Assembly: GCF_003287275.1 (NCBI RefSeq)
Contig: NZ_QEVW01000008.1
Span: 421,267 to 485,266 of the forward strand
Source: Paenibacillus taichungensis
Lineage (GTDB): Bacteria; Bacillota; Bacilli; Paenibacillales; Paenibacillaceae
DNA: 64,000 bases
Direction: 5' to 3'
The notes beneath the pieces were generated by a model. That model saw only the letters and a program-made list of their open reading frames with translations. It was not told the origin of the DNA and did no database searches. This document shows, one piece after another, positions 36,564-46,900 of the stretch (the stretch's first letter is position 1; the number at the start of each line of letters is the position of its first letter). The translations under genes were made by a program, and so were the position numbers.

Positions 36564-37190
36564 TTGTCTTATCTGGATGAGGAGATAGCCAAGCTTGAAA
36601 AGCAGCGAAGACTGGAAGAGCGGGAGAAAAAACAAGGTAATACGATTCACCAGAACTTGAGAGAGCATCCTGAACTGGAGGAAACTCCATCCCCGCAAGA
36701 AATTATGGAAGGTATTCTAAAAGGGACGCTCATAGTGGAAGGAACGGAGGTATCTTTTGATAAAACAAGCCTTATGCGCACGGGCATTTGCATGAGATTG
36801 CCTCAAGAATTCGTGCAGACCTTGGGGACGTCAGAACATCTGGTCTACAGTAACGAGAAGCTTGAAATGAACTTGATGATGCAATGGATCAAACCTGTAG
36901 AAGCCATGTCGATGGGGCAATTCAAAGAGATTATGCAGCAACAGTTTCGATCCATGGAACTGGGCATGAATTGGATGGAGGAGGGGAATGTTGTTCCGTG
37001 TGCCTTGCAAACCAGGTATTGTGTGTTTAACAGTTCCGTGGCCAATGGGCACATATTCAACTATCAAGCTTTTATAGAAAAAGGCGATTATCAGCTCATT
37101 TTTAATGTAAACGGTAATTTGGAACGATGGAGTCATTGGAAACCGGTGATTACAGGAATGATATCTTCGCTGGAGGTGACAGATTTATGA
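36564..37190 (+). CDS. DUF1795/EagR-like protein, candidate effector chaperone
   Basis: A 208-residue protein. A charged coiled-coil-like N-terminus (EEIAKLEKQRRLEEREKKQ) precedes a domain with ICMRLPQEFVQ, then LEMNLMMQWIKP, a central helix (FKEIMQQQFRSM), and the closing strands FIEKGDYQLIFNVNG and WKPVITGMISSLEV. This plan matches DUF1795 (DcrB/PsbP-like fold), to which the EagR chaperones belong that hold membrane segments of type VI RHS effectors. It sits directly before the spike gene, overlapping it by ATGA, and the RHS effector downstream does have hydrophobic segments. It starts with TTG after GGAGG. Confidence 0.55.
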   Translation: MSYLDEEIAKLEKQRRLEEREKKQGNTIHQNLREHPELEETPSPQEIMEGILKGTLIVEGTEVSFDKTSLMRTGICMRLPQEFVQTLGTSEHLVYSNEKLEMNLMMQWIKPVEAMSMGQFKEIMQQQFRSMELGMNWMEEGNVVPCALQTRYCVFNSSVANGHIFNYQAFIEKGDYQLIFNVNGNLERWSHWKPVITGMISSLEVTDL

Positions 37191-38713
37191 GCTCAGAAGC
37201 TTTGACTTACGAAAACATAAAAATCACTCCGTTTGACCAGATAAGATTGGAACAGTTCTCGATCGAACAAATGGTGAACGAGCATGGCAAGATATCGCTA
37301 TCCGGAACGATCACTAAAGAGCAACATGATGAGTATATGCAGACTGTGCAATCTCTTACTCCGGTGAATGTGTTGCAGGTCATGTCAAATGGTAATACCA
37401 AAAAGTTGTTCTGTGGATTAATCACCATGTTGGAAATGCGCAAGGTACAGGATGTTTACTATTTACAAGCAGAAGCCCATACGTATTCGTACATGCTCGA
37501 TCTCAAACGCAATACTCGTTCATTTCAGAATCCTTCACTTAATTATAATGCGTTGGCTAAAGAAGTCGGAAAAAGCCATAAAGGATATGACGTCATATAC
37601 GCTGTCGGACGTGATGATAGCATCGGCAAGTTTGTTCTTCAATATTATGAAACAGACTGGACTTTCCTGAAACGGATGGCTGCCCGTATGAATACGGTTC
37701 TATTACCGGCAGCACATCTGGACAGCGTGAAGATTTACTTCGGTGTGCCCGACGATGACACGGATGAGCATCTAGAGAATTATAACTATGTCGTCAAAAA
37801 AGATCTATCCTCCTACCTGTATCAATCCCGAAACAGCCAGTCCCCCGTCCATGAATCCGATTTTGTGCATTATGAAGTGACAACGCATCGCGTCTTGAAT
37901 CTGGGTGATGTGATCCGGTTCAAGGGGCGCCCTTATTGCATTCAAAGATGTACATCTAGCATGGAAAAAGGTCTCCTTGTGCACCGTTATACAATAACGA
38001 GCCGCAAAGGTATGAATAAAGCTGCTCTCTACAATGACAGTATGCGCGGCGCTTCCATTGGAGGACGTGTTCTTGCCATTCAACGTGACACTGTCAAAGT
38101 ACATTTGGAGATTGATGGACAAGGTCAAGAGAGTACGGCCTATTCTTTCCCGTATGCTACTTCTTACGCTTCAGAAGATGGTAGTGGATGGTACTGCATG
38201 CCAGAGAAGGGGGATAGTGTCCGGGTGCATTTTCCGAGCTCCCGAGAAACCGAAGCTTATGCCATCAGCTCTGTTAATACCTATTCGGAGGAAACGGCAC
38301 TGTCTCAGCCGGTTGCTGTAGGCACCGGGAACCAGGGCGGGGCGATGCTTGCCGCTGGAAGCAGTGGCGGATCAAGTGCTTCTTCCTCCGGTGATCGCAT
38401 GTCCGATCCGAACGTACGTTATTTCCGCAATCCTGCAGGAATGGAAGTTAAGCTCACGCCAGATAATGTTCAAATATCTGCTAACAACGGTCAATCCATT
38501 ATTATGTTGGAGGCTAACGGTGCAGTAACCATTATGGGACAAAAGGAAGTCTCTCTTCATTCACAGGAAAACGTTCGTATTCGTGCTGAAAAGACACTGC
38601 TTTTGACGGCCCAGGACCAAATTGTAATTAGTAGCGACAAAGGCGGTAAAATCACGCTGGATGAGTCGGGTAACGCAACAATGGCTGGCACAGAGGTGTT
38701 CACCAATAGCTAG
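37187..38713 (+). CDS. VgrG-like spike protein
   Basis: A 508-residue protein resembling VgrG and the phage gpD/gp5 spike. The N-terminal part is the late-control-D fold (KKLFCGLITMLEMRKVQDVYYLQAEAHTYSYMLD, followed by VLQYYETDWTFLKRMAARMNTVLLP). The gp5 OB domain follows at about 295-370 (GGRVLAIQRDTVKVHLEIDG, FPYATSYASEDGSGWYCMPEKGDSVRVHFP). A Ser/Gly-rich linker leads to a repetitive beta-helix-like tip (VTIMGQKEVSLHSQENVRIRAEK). GGAGG is 9 bases before the ATG. It should form the trimeric puncturing spike beneath the tube. Confidence 0.85.
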   Translation: MSSEALTYENIKITPFDQIRLEQFSIEQMVNEHGKISLSGTITKEQHDEYMQTVQSLTPVNVLQVMSNGNTKKLFCGLITMLEMRKVQDVYYLQAEAHTYSYMLDLKRNTRSFQNPSLNYNALAKEVGKSHKGYDVIYAVGRDDSIGKFVLQYYETDWTFLKRMAARMNTVLLPAAHLDSVKIYFGVPDDDTDEHLENYNYVVKKDLSSYLYQSRNSQSPVHESDFVHYEVTTHRVLNLGDVIRFKGRPYCIQRCTSSMEKGLLVHRYTITSRKGMNKAALYNDSMRGASIGGRVLAIQRDTVKVHLEIDGQGQESTAYSFPYATSYASEDGSGWYCMPEKGDSVRVHFPSSRETEAYAISSVNTYSEETALSQPVAVGTGNQGGAMLAAGSSGGSSASSSGDRMSDPNVRYFRNPAGMEVKLTPDNVQISANNGQSIIMLEANGAVTIMGQKEVSLHSQENVRIRAEKTLLLTAQDQIVISSDKGGKITLDESGNATMAGTEVFTNS

Positions 38714-38760
38714 GCTTGAAATTGACCATCTTTATTGTTGGCAAGGAGGTGTTGGATGTC

Positions 38761-39894
38761 ATGAAACGGACGGAAGCTTTGAATGAACTTCACCAGCAAT
38801 GGGTTCCGCCATTCAGAGCAAATTGTATTGGCGATTTGCATCAGAGCTTGGAAGTACATCTGGAGGAGTTGCATAAGCATGCTTTGCACATGTTTACAGA
38901 GGGTTGCTCCAAAGCATTGGAAATGCAAAGGCTGGGACGTAAAGGAAAGATCGGACACATTCATATCACATTTTTCAGAAATCGCATTATTAGGCAGGAT
39001 TTTCGGTGCAGGATCTACTGGTATGACCAAGCGCTCTATGCCGATCCATTGGAGTGCTTCATCGAATATGATGCAAGTTGGGCGTTCAGATACTTAATGA
39101 AATTCAATGAGTTGACTTTGCAGGAGAGCAAAAAATACATCGGCAAAATACTGGACGCAGACTTGCTTCTTCTGATGAGACAGGAAGCTTCGCTCTATAT
39201 GCACTATATTACCAATCTGTTCAGGCAAGTCATGAAGGTTGCTGTAGAGCAAGAGACATTCCTGCAGTTGGATAAGGAAGAAGAACTGTACATCCGGTCA
39301 GGTGAGCACAGGGATTTCAATGAATTGATATATAAATACAATGCTTGCGTTCCCGTTACGGAAGATATTAGGCAAAAGCTTATCCCTAACGAGCTGGATG
39401 AGTATGTGCATGGCAACTTCAGAAATATCGATTTGAGCGATATGTACTTCAAGTTAGTGAATCTCTGTTATGCCTACTTTACTCATACGAATTTGATCGG
39501 CAGTTTACTCGTCGGTTGCCCACTGATTGGAGCCGATTTTCGAAATGCGAAACTGTCCCACGCCAATTTTGGGCATAGCCTCATTCATGGGGCGGATTTC
39601 GGTGGGGCTGACCTATCCGGGGCACAGTTCGAGGAAGTTCAGGCAAGTTATGTCACACCAACCTGTGAAGAATTTCATATTCCGGCGTTCAGCCCCACAC
39701 GGTTTGAAGGAGCGGATTTGACCAATGCCGTATTCGTGAATGCTGATCTGAGAGGAGCCGACTTCAGAGGGGCTGTTTTCGAAGGAACAAACTTTGTGCA
39801 GTGTCGCCTAGATGGGGCTCATTTTCTTGAAAAGGATCTTAAAATAATAAAATTAAGTTCAGAACAGCGCGAAGGATTGAAAATTTACTCCTAA
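38761..39894 (+). CDS. Pentapeptide-repeat protein
   Basis: A 377-residue soluble protein. Residues 1-230 form a helical and mixed domain I do not recognise (LNELHQQWVPPFRANCIGDL at the start). The C-terminal part has A(D/N)LXX pentapeptide repeats that fold into a right-handed square beta helix: GADFRNAKLSHANFGH, GADFGGADLSGAQF, GADLTNAVFVNADLRGADF. Pentapeptide proteins occur near spike genes of type VI systems, often with DUF2169-type domains, as adaptors or tip parts. The chosen start has AAGGAGG 11 bases upstream. Confidence 0.85.
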   Translation: MKRTEALNELHQQWVPPFRANCIGDLHQSLEVHLEELHKHALHMFTEGCSKALEMQRLGRKGKIGHIHITFFRNRIIRQDFRCRIYWYDQALYADPLECFIEYDASWAFRYLMKFNELTLQESKKYIGKILDADLLLLMRQEASLYMHYITNLFRQVMKVAVEQETFLQLDKEEELYIRSGEHRDFNELIYKYNACVPVTEDIRQKLIPNELDEYVHGNFRNIDLSDMYFKLVNLCYAYFTHTNLIGSLLVGCPLIGADFRNAKLSHANFGHSLIHGADFGGADLSGAQFEEVQASYVTPTCEEFHIPAFSPTRFEGADLTNAVFVNADLRGADFRGAVFEGTNFVQCRLDGAHFLEKDLKIIKLSSEQREGLKIYS

Positions 39895-39938
39895 ACGAAA
39901 ACGGCGGATGGATAGCATAATGCGGGAGGAGGATATAA

Positions 39939-40475
39939 ATGGATTATTTTATCATGACGCAGGATCGGCTCCTTGATGAACATATGATCATGTTTGATGG
40001 TTTAAGATCTGCCTATAGAACGTTGGAGGTTTCGAAAGACCGCGCCCAGGAGATCAAAGATTTCACCGTTGTGTATGTCGAAGGAAAGGACAAGATTATT
40101 CCGGATTTGATTGACCGTCCGGTTGTTCTCATGTCCGACCCTTTAAAAAAGGTCGTTGAAATGTACGATGACGATGCTCTCTTCAAATGTGTGGTGCTTG
40201 CCCATCCTGCGGAAGAAATGCAACAAACCTATTGGTTGCTGCTGGTAGATCGATTGGAATGTTTGTCTGATCTAACGGAATATGATCCTTGGGGGAGGCC
40301 GAGCCGAATAATCATTGACCGGAAGAAGGCCGAAGGACATGCCATGTTTCGCATTGCAGGCATTGACGATCAGCGGCTGGTCATTAATTTGGACATTGCT
40401 GAAAGCATACTGCGGCGAGATTTGTGGGGGATATCGCTCGAACCGCTGGAGTGGAAGGAGGAAGAGGAAATATGA
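39939..40475 (+). CDS. Uncharacterised protein, possibly Imm11/DUF1629-like
   Basis: A 178-residue soluble protein with GGAGGAGG upstream. The final third, MFRIAGIDDQRLVINLDIAESILRRDLWGISLEPLEW, resembles the C-terminal domain of DUF1629 (Imm11) proteins that accompany DUF4280 and toxin genes. The first half is unrecognised. It overlaps the DUF4280 gene by ATGA. In such positions the protein may be an adaptor that couples cargo to the tip rather than an immunity protein. Confidence 0.55.
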   Translation: MDYFIMTQDRLLDEHMIMFDGLRSAYRTLEVSKDRAQEIKDFTVVYVEGKDKIIPDLIDRPVVLMSDPLKKVVEMYDDDALFKCVVLAHPAEEMQQTYWLLLVDRLECLSDLTEYDPWGRPSRIIIDRKKAEGHAMFRIAGIDDQRLVINLDIAESILRRDLWGISLEPLEWKEEEEI

Positions 40476-40948
40476 GTGATGACAAAAGTTATGTGGTACA
40501 TGGGGCTTATGCCCAATGCACATTCGGGACACGACCGGCGAGATTGGTGATCCCTGCCAGTCATGGTGATTACATTCATGAGCAACCGCAATTAAACGTG
40601 AATGATTTCCTTTCGATGACCAATATCCGACCGTTTGGCTTGTGTACAAGCCTTAGCAATCCGGCAGTACAGGCTGAGATGAAGGCAATCGTAGATGCGG
40701 TCCAACCTCCTAAGCAGGACATTGGTTGGTTTAATTCCCTTTTTACTAAAGAAGAGGATATTCCGTTGGAAGAACTGCCGCCACCTGAGTGTGTGGCCGT
40801 GTGTACGCCTCAAATTATTGCTCCGTGGTTGGACGGCAAAGATGACGTCAAGGTGAGTACTGGAGATGCTTTGCTTAACACCTGCAAAAACTTTTGTATT
40901 TGCGGGCGTGGGGATATCACGATAGTTCATAACGGTCAGAGAGAGTAG
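40472..40948 (+). CDS. DUF4280 PAAR-like spike-tip protein
   Basis: A 158-residue protein matching the DUF4280 pattern: YVVHGAYAQCTFGTRPARLVIP at the start and VSTGDALLNTCKNFCICGRGDITIVHNGQ at the end, with the conserved cysteines Cys-x-Cys near the C-terminus. DUF4280 members are PAAR-like and are thought to sharpen the VgrG trimer and carry effectors. The start has GGAGG spaced correctly. It lies directly before the large VgrG-RHS gene, which suggests it caps that fused spike. Confidence 0.82.
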   Translation: MSDDKSYVVHGAYAQCTFGTRPARLVIPASHGDYIHEQPQLNVNDFLSMTNIRPFGLCTSLSNPAVQAEMKAIVDAVQPPKQDIGWFNSLFTKEEDIPLEELPPPECVAVCTPQIIAPWLDGKDDVKVSTGDALLNTCKNFCICGRGDITIVHNGQRE

Positions 40949-40988
40949 TCGGATTCCGTGATGGTCATAGGAAGGAGGAGAAATAATT

Positions 40989-43900
40989 GTGGAAATGGTT
41001 CATGCAGGTATGATTATTGAAATACCTTGTAACTTGGTCAGAATTGAAGATATACAGATCATGCATCGAATGAATGAACATTCTTACTTGCGGATCAGGG
41101 CTGTCCTACATGAGAAGGGAAGCGACAGTGCTCATGAGCTTACTACAGACGACAAAGTGAAGGCATACATAGCATCTGAAGATGGTCGGGAAAAGAAAAC
41201 GTGCCTGTTTGCCGGAATGGTTCAACAGGCGGTGGTCGAGCATGTTCAAGGCATTTTTTATTTGGAATTGGTGGCAGTATCACATACGTACATGATGGAT
41301 ATTGAATGGAGGAAGCGTTCGTATCAAAATCAGCAAAAGACTTACTCCGAGGTCATCCATAAGGTGATAGATCCATATGCAGGTGCTTCCTTAATCAATG
41401 CATTACCGGCTACAGTAACGGGGCAAATGTTGCTGCAATATCAGGAAACAGACTGGGAGTTCATTCTTCGCCTTGCTTCCCGCTTGGGTACGGTAATCGT
41501 GCCCATAGTTGATGATGCGCCTGCCATAGCCCTTGGGATCCCGCAAGAAATGGCGAAGAACGAGCTGGCCTTTGAGGCGTATACGATGCAGTCTCGTTTT
41601 GTTCCGCATCGGGAAACACAGGAGATTCGCTATCATATTCAGAGCAGGCAGGTGTACCGGCTTGGAAACCAAATGGAGATTCAGCGACGGCCTTTTGTCG
41701 TTTATGAGATTGAATCCACGGTGGCCCACGGTGAACTAATTCATACCTACACGCTATTATCCGAAGCCGAGGCCAAATTGACCAAAATCCTGCCTTATGG
41801 CATACAAGGTTTATCGCTTGAAGGTAAGATCACGAAAATATCCCGCAATAAGGTCCAATTGCATCTGGATATTGATAAGGAAGCCCAAACGGATAACGCC
41901 TGTTGGTTCCCATTTTCGACAGGTATGGATAACCAGAGTGCGTACATGATGCCCAAGCCGGGATCGCCAGTGAAGTTACATTTTCCCAGCCCATCCGAGA
42001 AAAGCGCTATCGCGACGAGTTCGGTCCGCCGAGGAGTCGAGCAGAGCAAATACAGCCAAAAGTCGTCCAATCCTGCCATCAAGTCATTAACGAACAATTC
42101 GGATCAGGAGATGAAGCTGACGGGTGAAGATATTGTATTTGCCGCAGATGCAGCAGAAACCGTCAAATTGAAACTGGCCGGAGACGGTTCGATCGAAATT
42201 TTGGCGAATACGGATATATCCATTGCTGCTATAGAAGATTTCCTGATCGACGTTAAAGGGGACATGCCTGCTCCGAAACAAATTGAAATGACTGCAGGCG
42301 AGATGGTGGCCATCTCGAGAAGCCCAATGGAAGGCATCAATCTGGATCAATATATTTATATCGCTGATCTTACGGATATACAGGCAGCTACCATATATTA
42401 TGAAGGGACTCCAGGCAAGCCGCCGGCAGATCCGTTTGACGATTCTGAGCTCCTTGCGCAAGATGAAAATTTGATGAAAGAGATCAACGGAAATGCTCTT
42501 GCATATCGACAGGCACTGGTTGACAAAATGGAGGCGGGCAAAAGCAAAATCGGCTTTGGCAAAATCGCCATGCTGATCGGCGCAGCTGCCGTAGGCGTTG
42601 CGGCGGTCGTTCTTACGGGTGGGGCAGCAACACCTCTGGTTATTGCCGCGGGAGCAACTTTGGTTGCGGGTACCACCACAATGGTGGTGGCAGCCAGCGA
42701 GATGGCAGAAGGCAGCCAGGATATAGCCAAGGCCAGGGTAGGCGACTTGTCTCAGTCGCACAATTTTATGCGGGATACGGTGTTGGGTGGCAATGCCGAA
42801 CTGTACGATATGGTCAAATATGGATCGGTCATTGTCTCTGTTGGGGGACTCTCCGTATTGACTGGTGGCGGAGCTTCAGCGCTAATTCTTCCATCCATTG
42901 GTGGAGGAGTGAACGTTGCGATCACTGCAATCTTCGACCCTGCGTTACAACCAGGAGAGACGTTAATCGGCCACTATATGAAGAGCTTTCAGAACGGATT
43001 TTTGAGTGGTGCCATGATGGGTAAATTCATGTCTGGTATTAAATGCGGTACCGGGTTCAGCAATTTTGCCAATATCTATGGCCGAGCGGTAGCAGGCGGT
43101 ACAATCAGCGGCATGACGCAGGACATGATGAACACGGGAAGCACAAGCCTCACGTCGAATTTGGCGGCTAATGTAGTGGGGGGGCTTTTCTCTTTTACAG
43201 GCAAAAACAGACTAACCGATTATGTTTCCTCCGTAGCAGGCGGCATGGGGGGAGCCATGGCGGAGGATTTATGGCGAAACGGGAACGTCAACCATTCCCT
43301 GACATGGGATACGTTAAAGAAAGTGTCGGTTGCCAGCCTTGCTACCATGGTTAAGACTGGTGATCCCGTGGACGTCACGAGAGGTGGATTTCATTATTTT
43401 GCCAAAGACATGATCGTGCTCGATATTGGTTCTCCGATCGAAATGGTACGGAACTATAATTCACTTTATCCAGTCAGGGGACTGACGGGCCGAGGGTTTA
43501 TTTTTACATATGAATCCTACCTCAAGCGAGAGGGAAATCGGATTTACATCATTTGTCCGGATAGCCATTACGAGAGGTTTATGTTTCATGAGGGCAATTG
43601 GGTCAATGCGATTGGAGGTAAGCAGGACTATCGCCTGATCGAATATGAGGATGCATCGGGGTATGTACTCATCGGCCCTGACAGGATAACGTACGAGTAT
43701 GACGAGAAAGGGCGTTTGAGCAGCGTTGCGGATCGGTCAGGGAATCGGACGCGACTGGAGTATAACGATAACGGTATTAGCCGTCTGATTGCACCGGGCG
43801 GAAAGACTGTCTTGATGGAGTGCCGGGATGGCTTGTTAATACGGATGACCGACAATATTGGCAGATCCGTGATTTATGAATATGACGGCGACCTCCTCAT

Positions 43901-46900
43901 GCAGGTAACCTATCCCAACCAGGGGAACATTCAATATACGTATACGGAGCAAGGCTATCTTGAGAGCATAACGGACCAGAACGGAAATACCTATGTGACT
44001 AACATCTATGATGCTGCTGGCAGAGTAATCCGGCAAAGGGATGCTTACGATCAAATGACCGATATCCATTATAATGATGCTGATTCTGAAACGACATTTA
44101 CTTTCCATGCGACGAATGTCGTGGAGACGTATCGCTATAATACAGATTACCTTGTAACCGATATCGTCTATCAGGATGGGACACGGGAATCCTTCGAGTA
44201 TGATACGTATCAATTCAAGTGTGCACATACGGATACAGGTGGCCGGACTACTCGCTGGAAATATGACATCCATGGGCAATTGCTTACGGAGATTGCAGCG
44301 GATGGTACACAGCATAGCCAAGTCTATGATGAACAACTCAACCGCATCTCCGTATCGGTCAATAACATCGTGGAAAAGACATATGCCTATGACACGTTCG
44401 GACGCGTGCTGGAAGAGATACAAGCGATCGATGCCGAGCGTCGGGCGGTCACTGCCTATACCTATGATGTACAGGGTAGGACTCTCACCCGTCAGGATGC
44501 GCTTGGTCATGTAACCACATATGCCTATGAAGTTGTTCATTCGAATTCACCATCGTATGTCAGAGATGCTGAAGGCCAAGAATACCGTTACGAATTCGAC
44601 GATGCGGCTCGGGTTATCCGTATAACGACGGTGTATGGATCCGTTGAATTTGAGTATAACCATCTCAATAAAAGAACCCGGATTGTGGATGCCGAAGGCA
44701 ATACCACGCTGATGTTCTACGACAAAATGGGCAATATGATCAAGCAGGTGCAGCCGAATGATTACGTGGAACGAATCGATAACGGCAAAGGAACGGAGTA
44801 CCGCTATGATGCGTTGGATCACCTGATCCGGATCACCGATCCGCTTCATCAAACCCGAAGGTACCACTATGACATGTATGACCATGTACTGAAAGAGGTG
44901 GAGCCGAACCAATATGATCCGGTACTGGATGATGGTCAAGGCACGGAGCATGTATATGATCATCGCGGCAACCGCATTCAGACCATACTGCCTGATGGAG
45001 GGATTCAACGATTTAAATATAATGCCGCCGGTAATCTCGTGAAGTCCATCGGTCCAGAGCAATACGATCTGAAGACGGATGATGGACCGGGGACAGAATA
45101 CGACTATGATGCCATGGATCGTCTGGTTCAGGTGACCAATGCAGAAGGGCATATCGAACGGCGTTACGCATATGATGCAGCCGGGCGGGTCGTCAAAGAA
45201 ATGGACGGCAAAGCGGTGGACAGTGGTGGCCAAGATGCCGAACGGTTCGGCACGTTGTATGGATACAATACGGCAGGATGGTTAATCGAAAAGCGGGAAC
45301 CTGTTCAGGAAGGGATTTCCTCTGAAAGTGAGTCGAAGGTTAACGGGCACGTATTGTACCGCTTGTCCCGTTACGATTATGACCTTGCCGGCAACCTGGT
45401 GAAGGAAGAGCGAACGTCGGAATTCGTGACACGGGAGGGATATCCGGCGACGTATCACGGTATTACGTACGCTTATGATCGTAATCACCGCGTGACTCGC
45501 ATCACGGACGACACGGGAGCAGACATTCGATATACATACGATTGTCTGAATCAGCGGACTTCCGAACGTTACAAGCTGAGTGAAGGCAAGGAGCGGCACA
45601 TCCGCTACGAATATGACAAAGCGGGCAGGCTATTGCGCCAGCTAGACGTGCTTGACGGGGAAGACCTGCGTGATGAGCGCCAGGGAACGGTCACCGCAGA
45701 GACCAAATATGGGTATGATCGTAACGGGAACATGACCTACATCCGTTCGCCCGAAGGGTACGAAACGGAGATTAGCTATGATAGCACTGATCGGATCGTA
45801 CAGATCAGCCGCCGGGAGCATGCGGGAGCAAAAGCCAGTTCCATGTACCTGAAGTACGACCGTAGCGGCAACGTGACAGAAGAAACGGATACGCTGGGGC
45901 ATAGGATACAGTATGCATACGATGTTCGGAATCGGCCGATCCGTTTTGTGGGCAAGGGCGGCGGAGTCAACCGTCTTTTCTACAATCCCGAAGGGAAAGT
46001 GGCGAAAAAAGTGTCCCCTGGCCTGTACGATGCAGCCCGTGACGATGGGGCAGGAATGGAATACACGTATGACGTGCTGAACCGCCTGATCGAAATTCGC
46101 AATCCGTTGGGCGAGATCATTCAGCAGCATGCTTTTAACCGGTACGGGGAGCAGGAAGCTGTCACAGAGAACGGCGTCGAAACGAGATATGCTTATACTT
46201 TGGCTGGCCAGGTGCGTCAAGTGTGGGGCAATGGCTTGCGACAGGAATACGAGTACGATGCCGCAGGGCATGTCGTAGGGATTCGGGATGGAGAAGGCCG
46301 GATGACGCGCCGTACACTGGACGGATGGGGCAACATTACGGCACTGACACGGCCGGACGGCACAACGGAGCACTATGACTATGACGTGGCGGGTAATCTG
46401 ACTCGTTCTACGGATGCGAAGGGACATGCGACTCAGTATGCGTATAATTCCCTTGGTGAAGTGTCCGCGATTACAGGTCCAGACGGCTTGCCAATTACGT
46501 ATCAGTATGACCGGGAAGGCCGCCTGGCCCGGCAGCAGGACCGGAACCAGCGAGTACTGGACATGGTCTACAATTTCAATGACCAACTCGTTCGCAGACG
46601 GGAGTTGTCCAGCGGTGAGGAAGAAACATACACCTACCGCGAAGACGGCCAGCTGATCTCGTCCGCGAATAACGAGGTGCGTTATGACTACGACTATAAC
46701 GAAGACGGTTTGCTAACGGCCAAATATCTGAGCCGAATGGATGGCCTGACGAAACAGGCGAAGGACACGGCTCCGCGTCCAGTGCTGCGCTACGAATATG
46801 ATGCAGAAGGCCAAACGGTGGCTCGCACGGATGCTGGCGGAACGTGCGTCGAATACGCATATGATCCGGTGGGGCGGGTTGTTGCCATCCGGCAAGGTGA

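Noticed and set aside
21102..41000. Type VII (Ess) secretion locus because of FHA, kinase and phosphatase genes
   Set aside because: No WXG100 proteins, no EssC/FtsK ATPase and no EssB-like gene are present.
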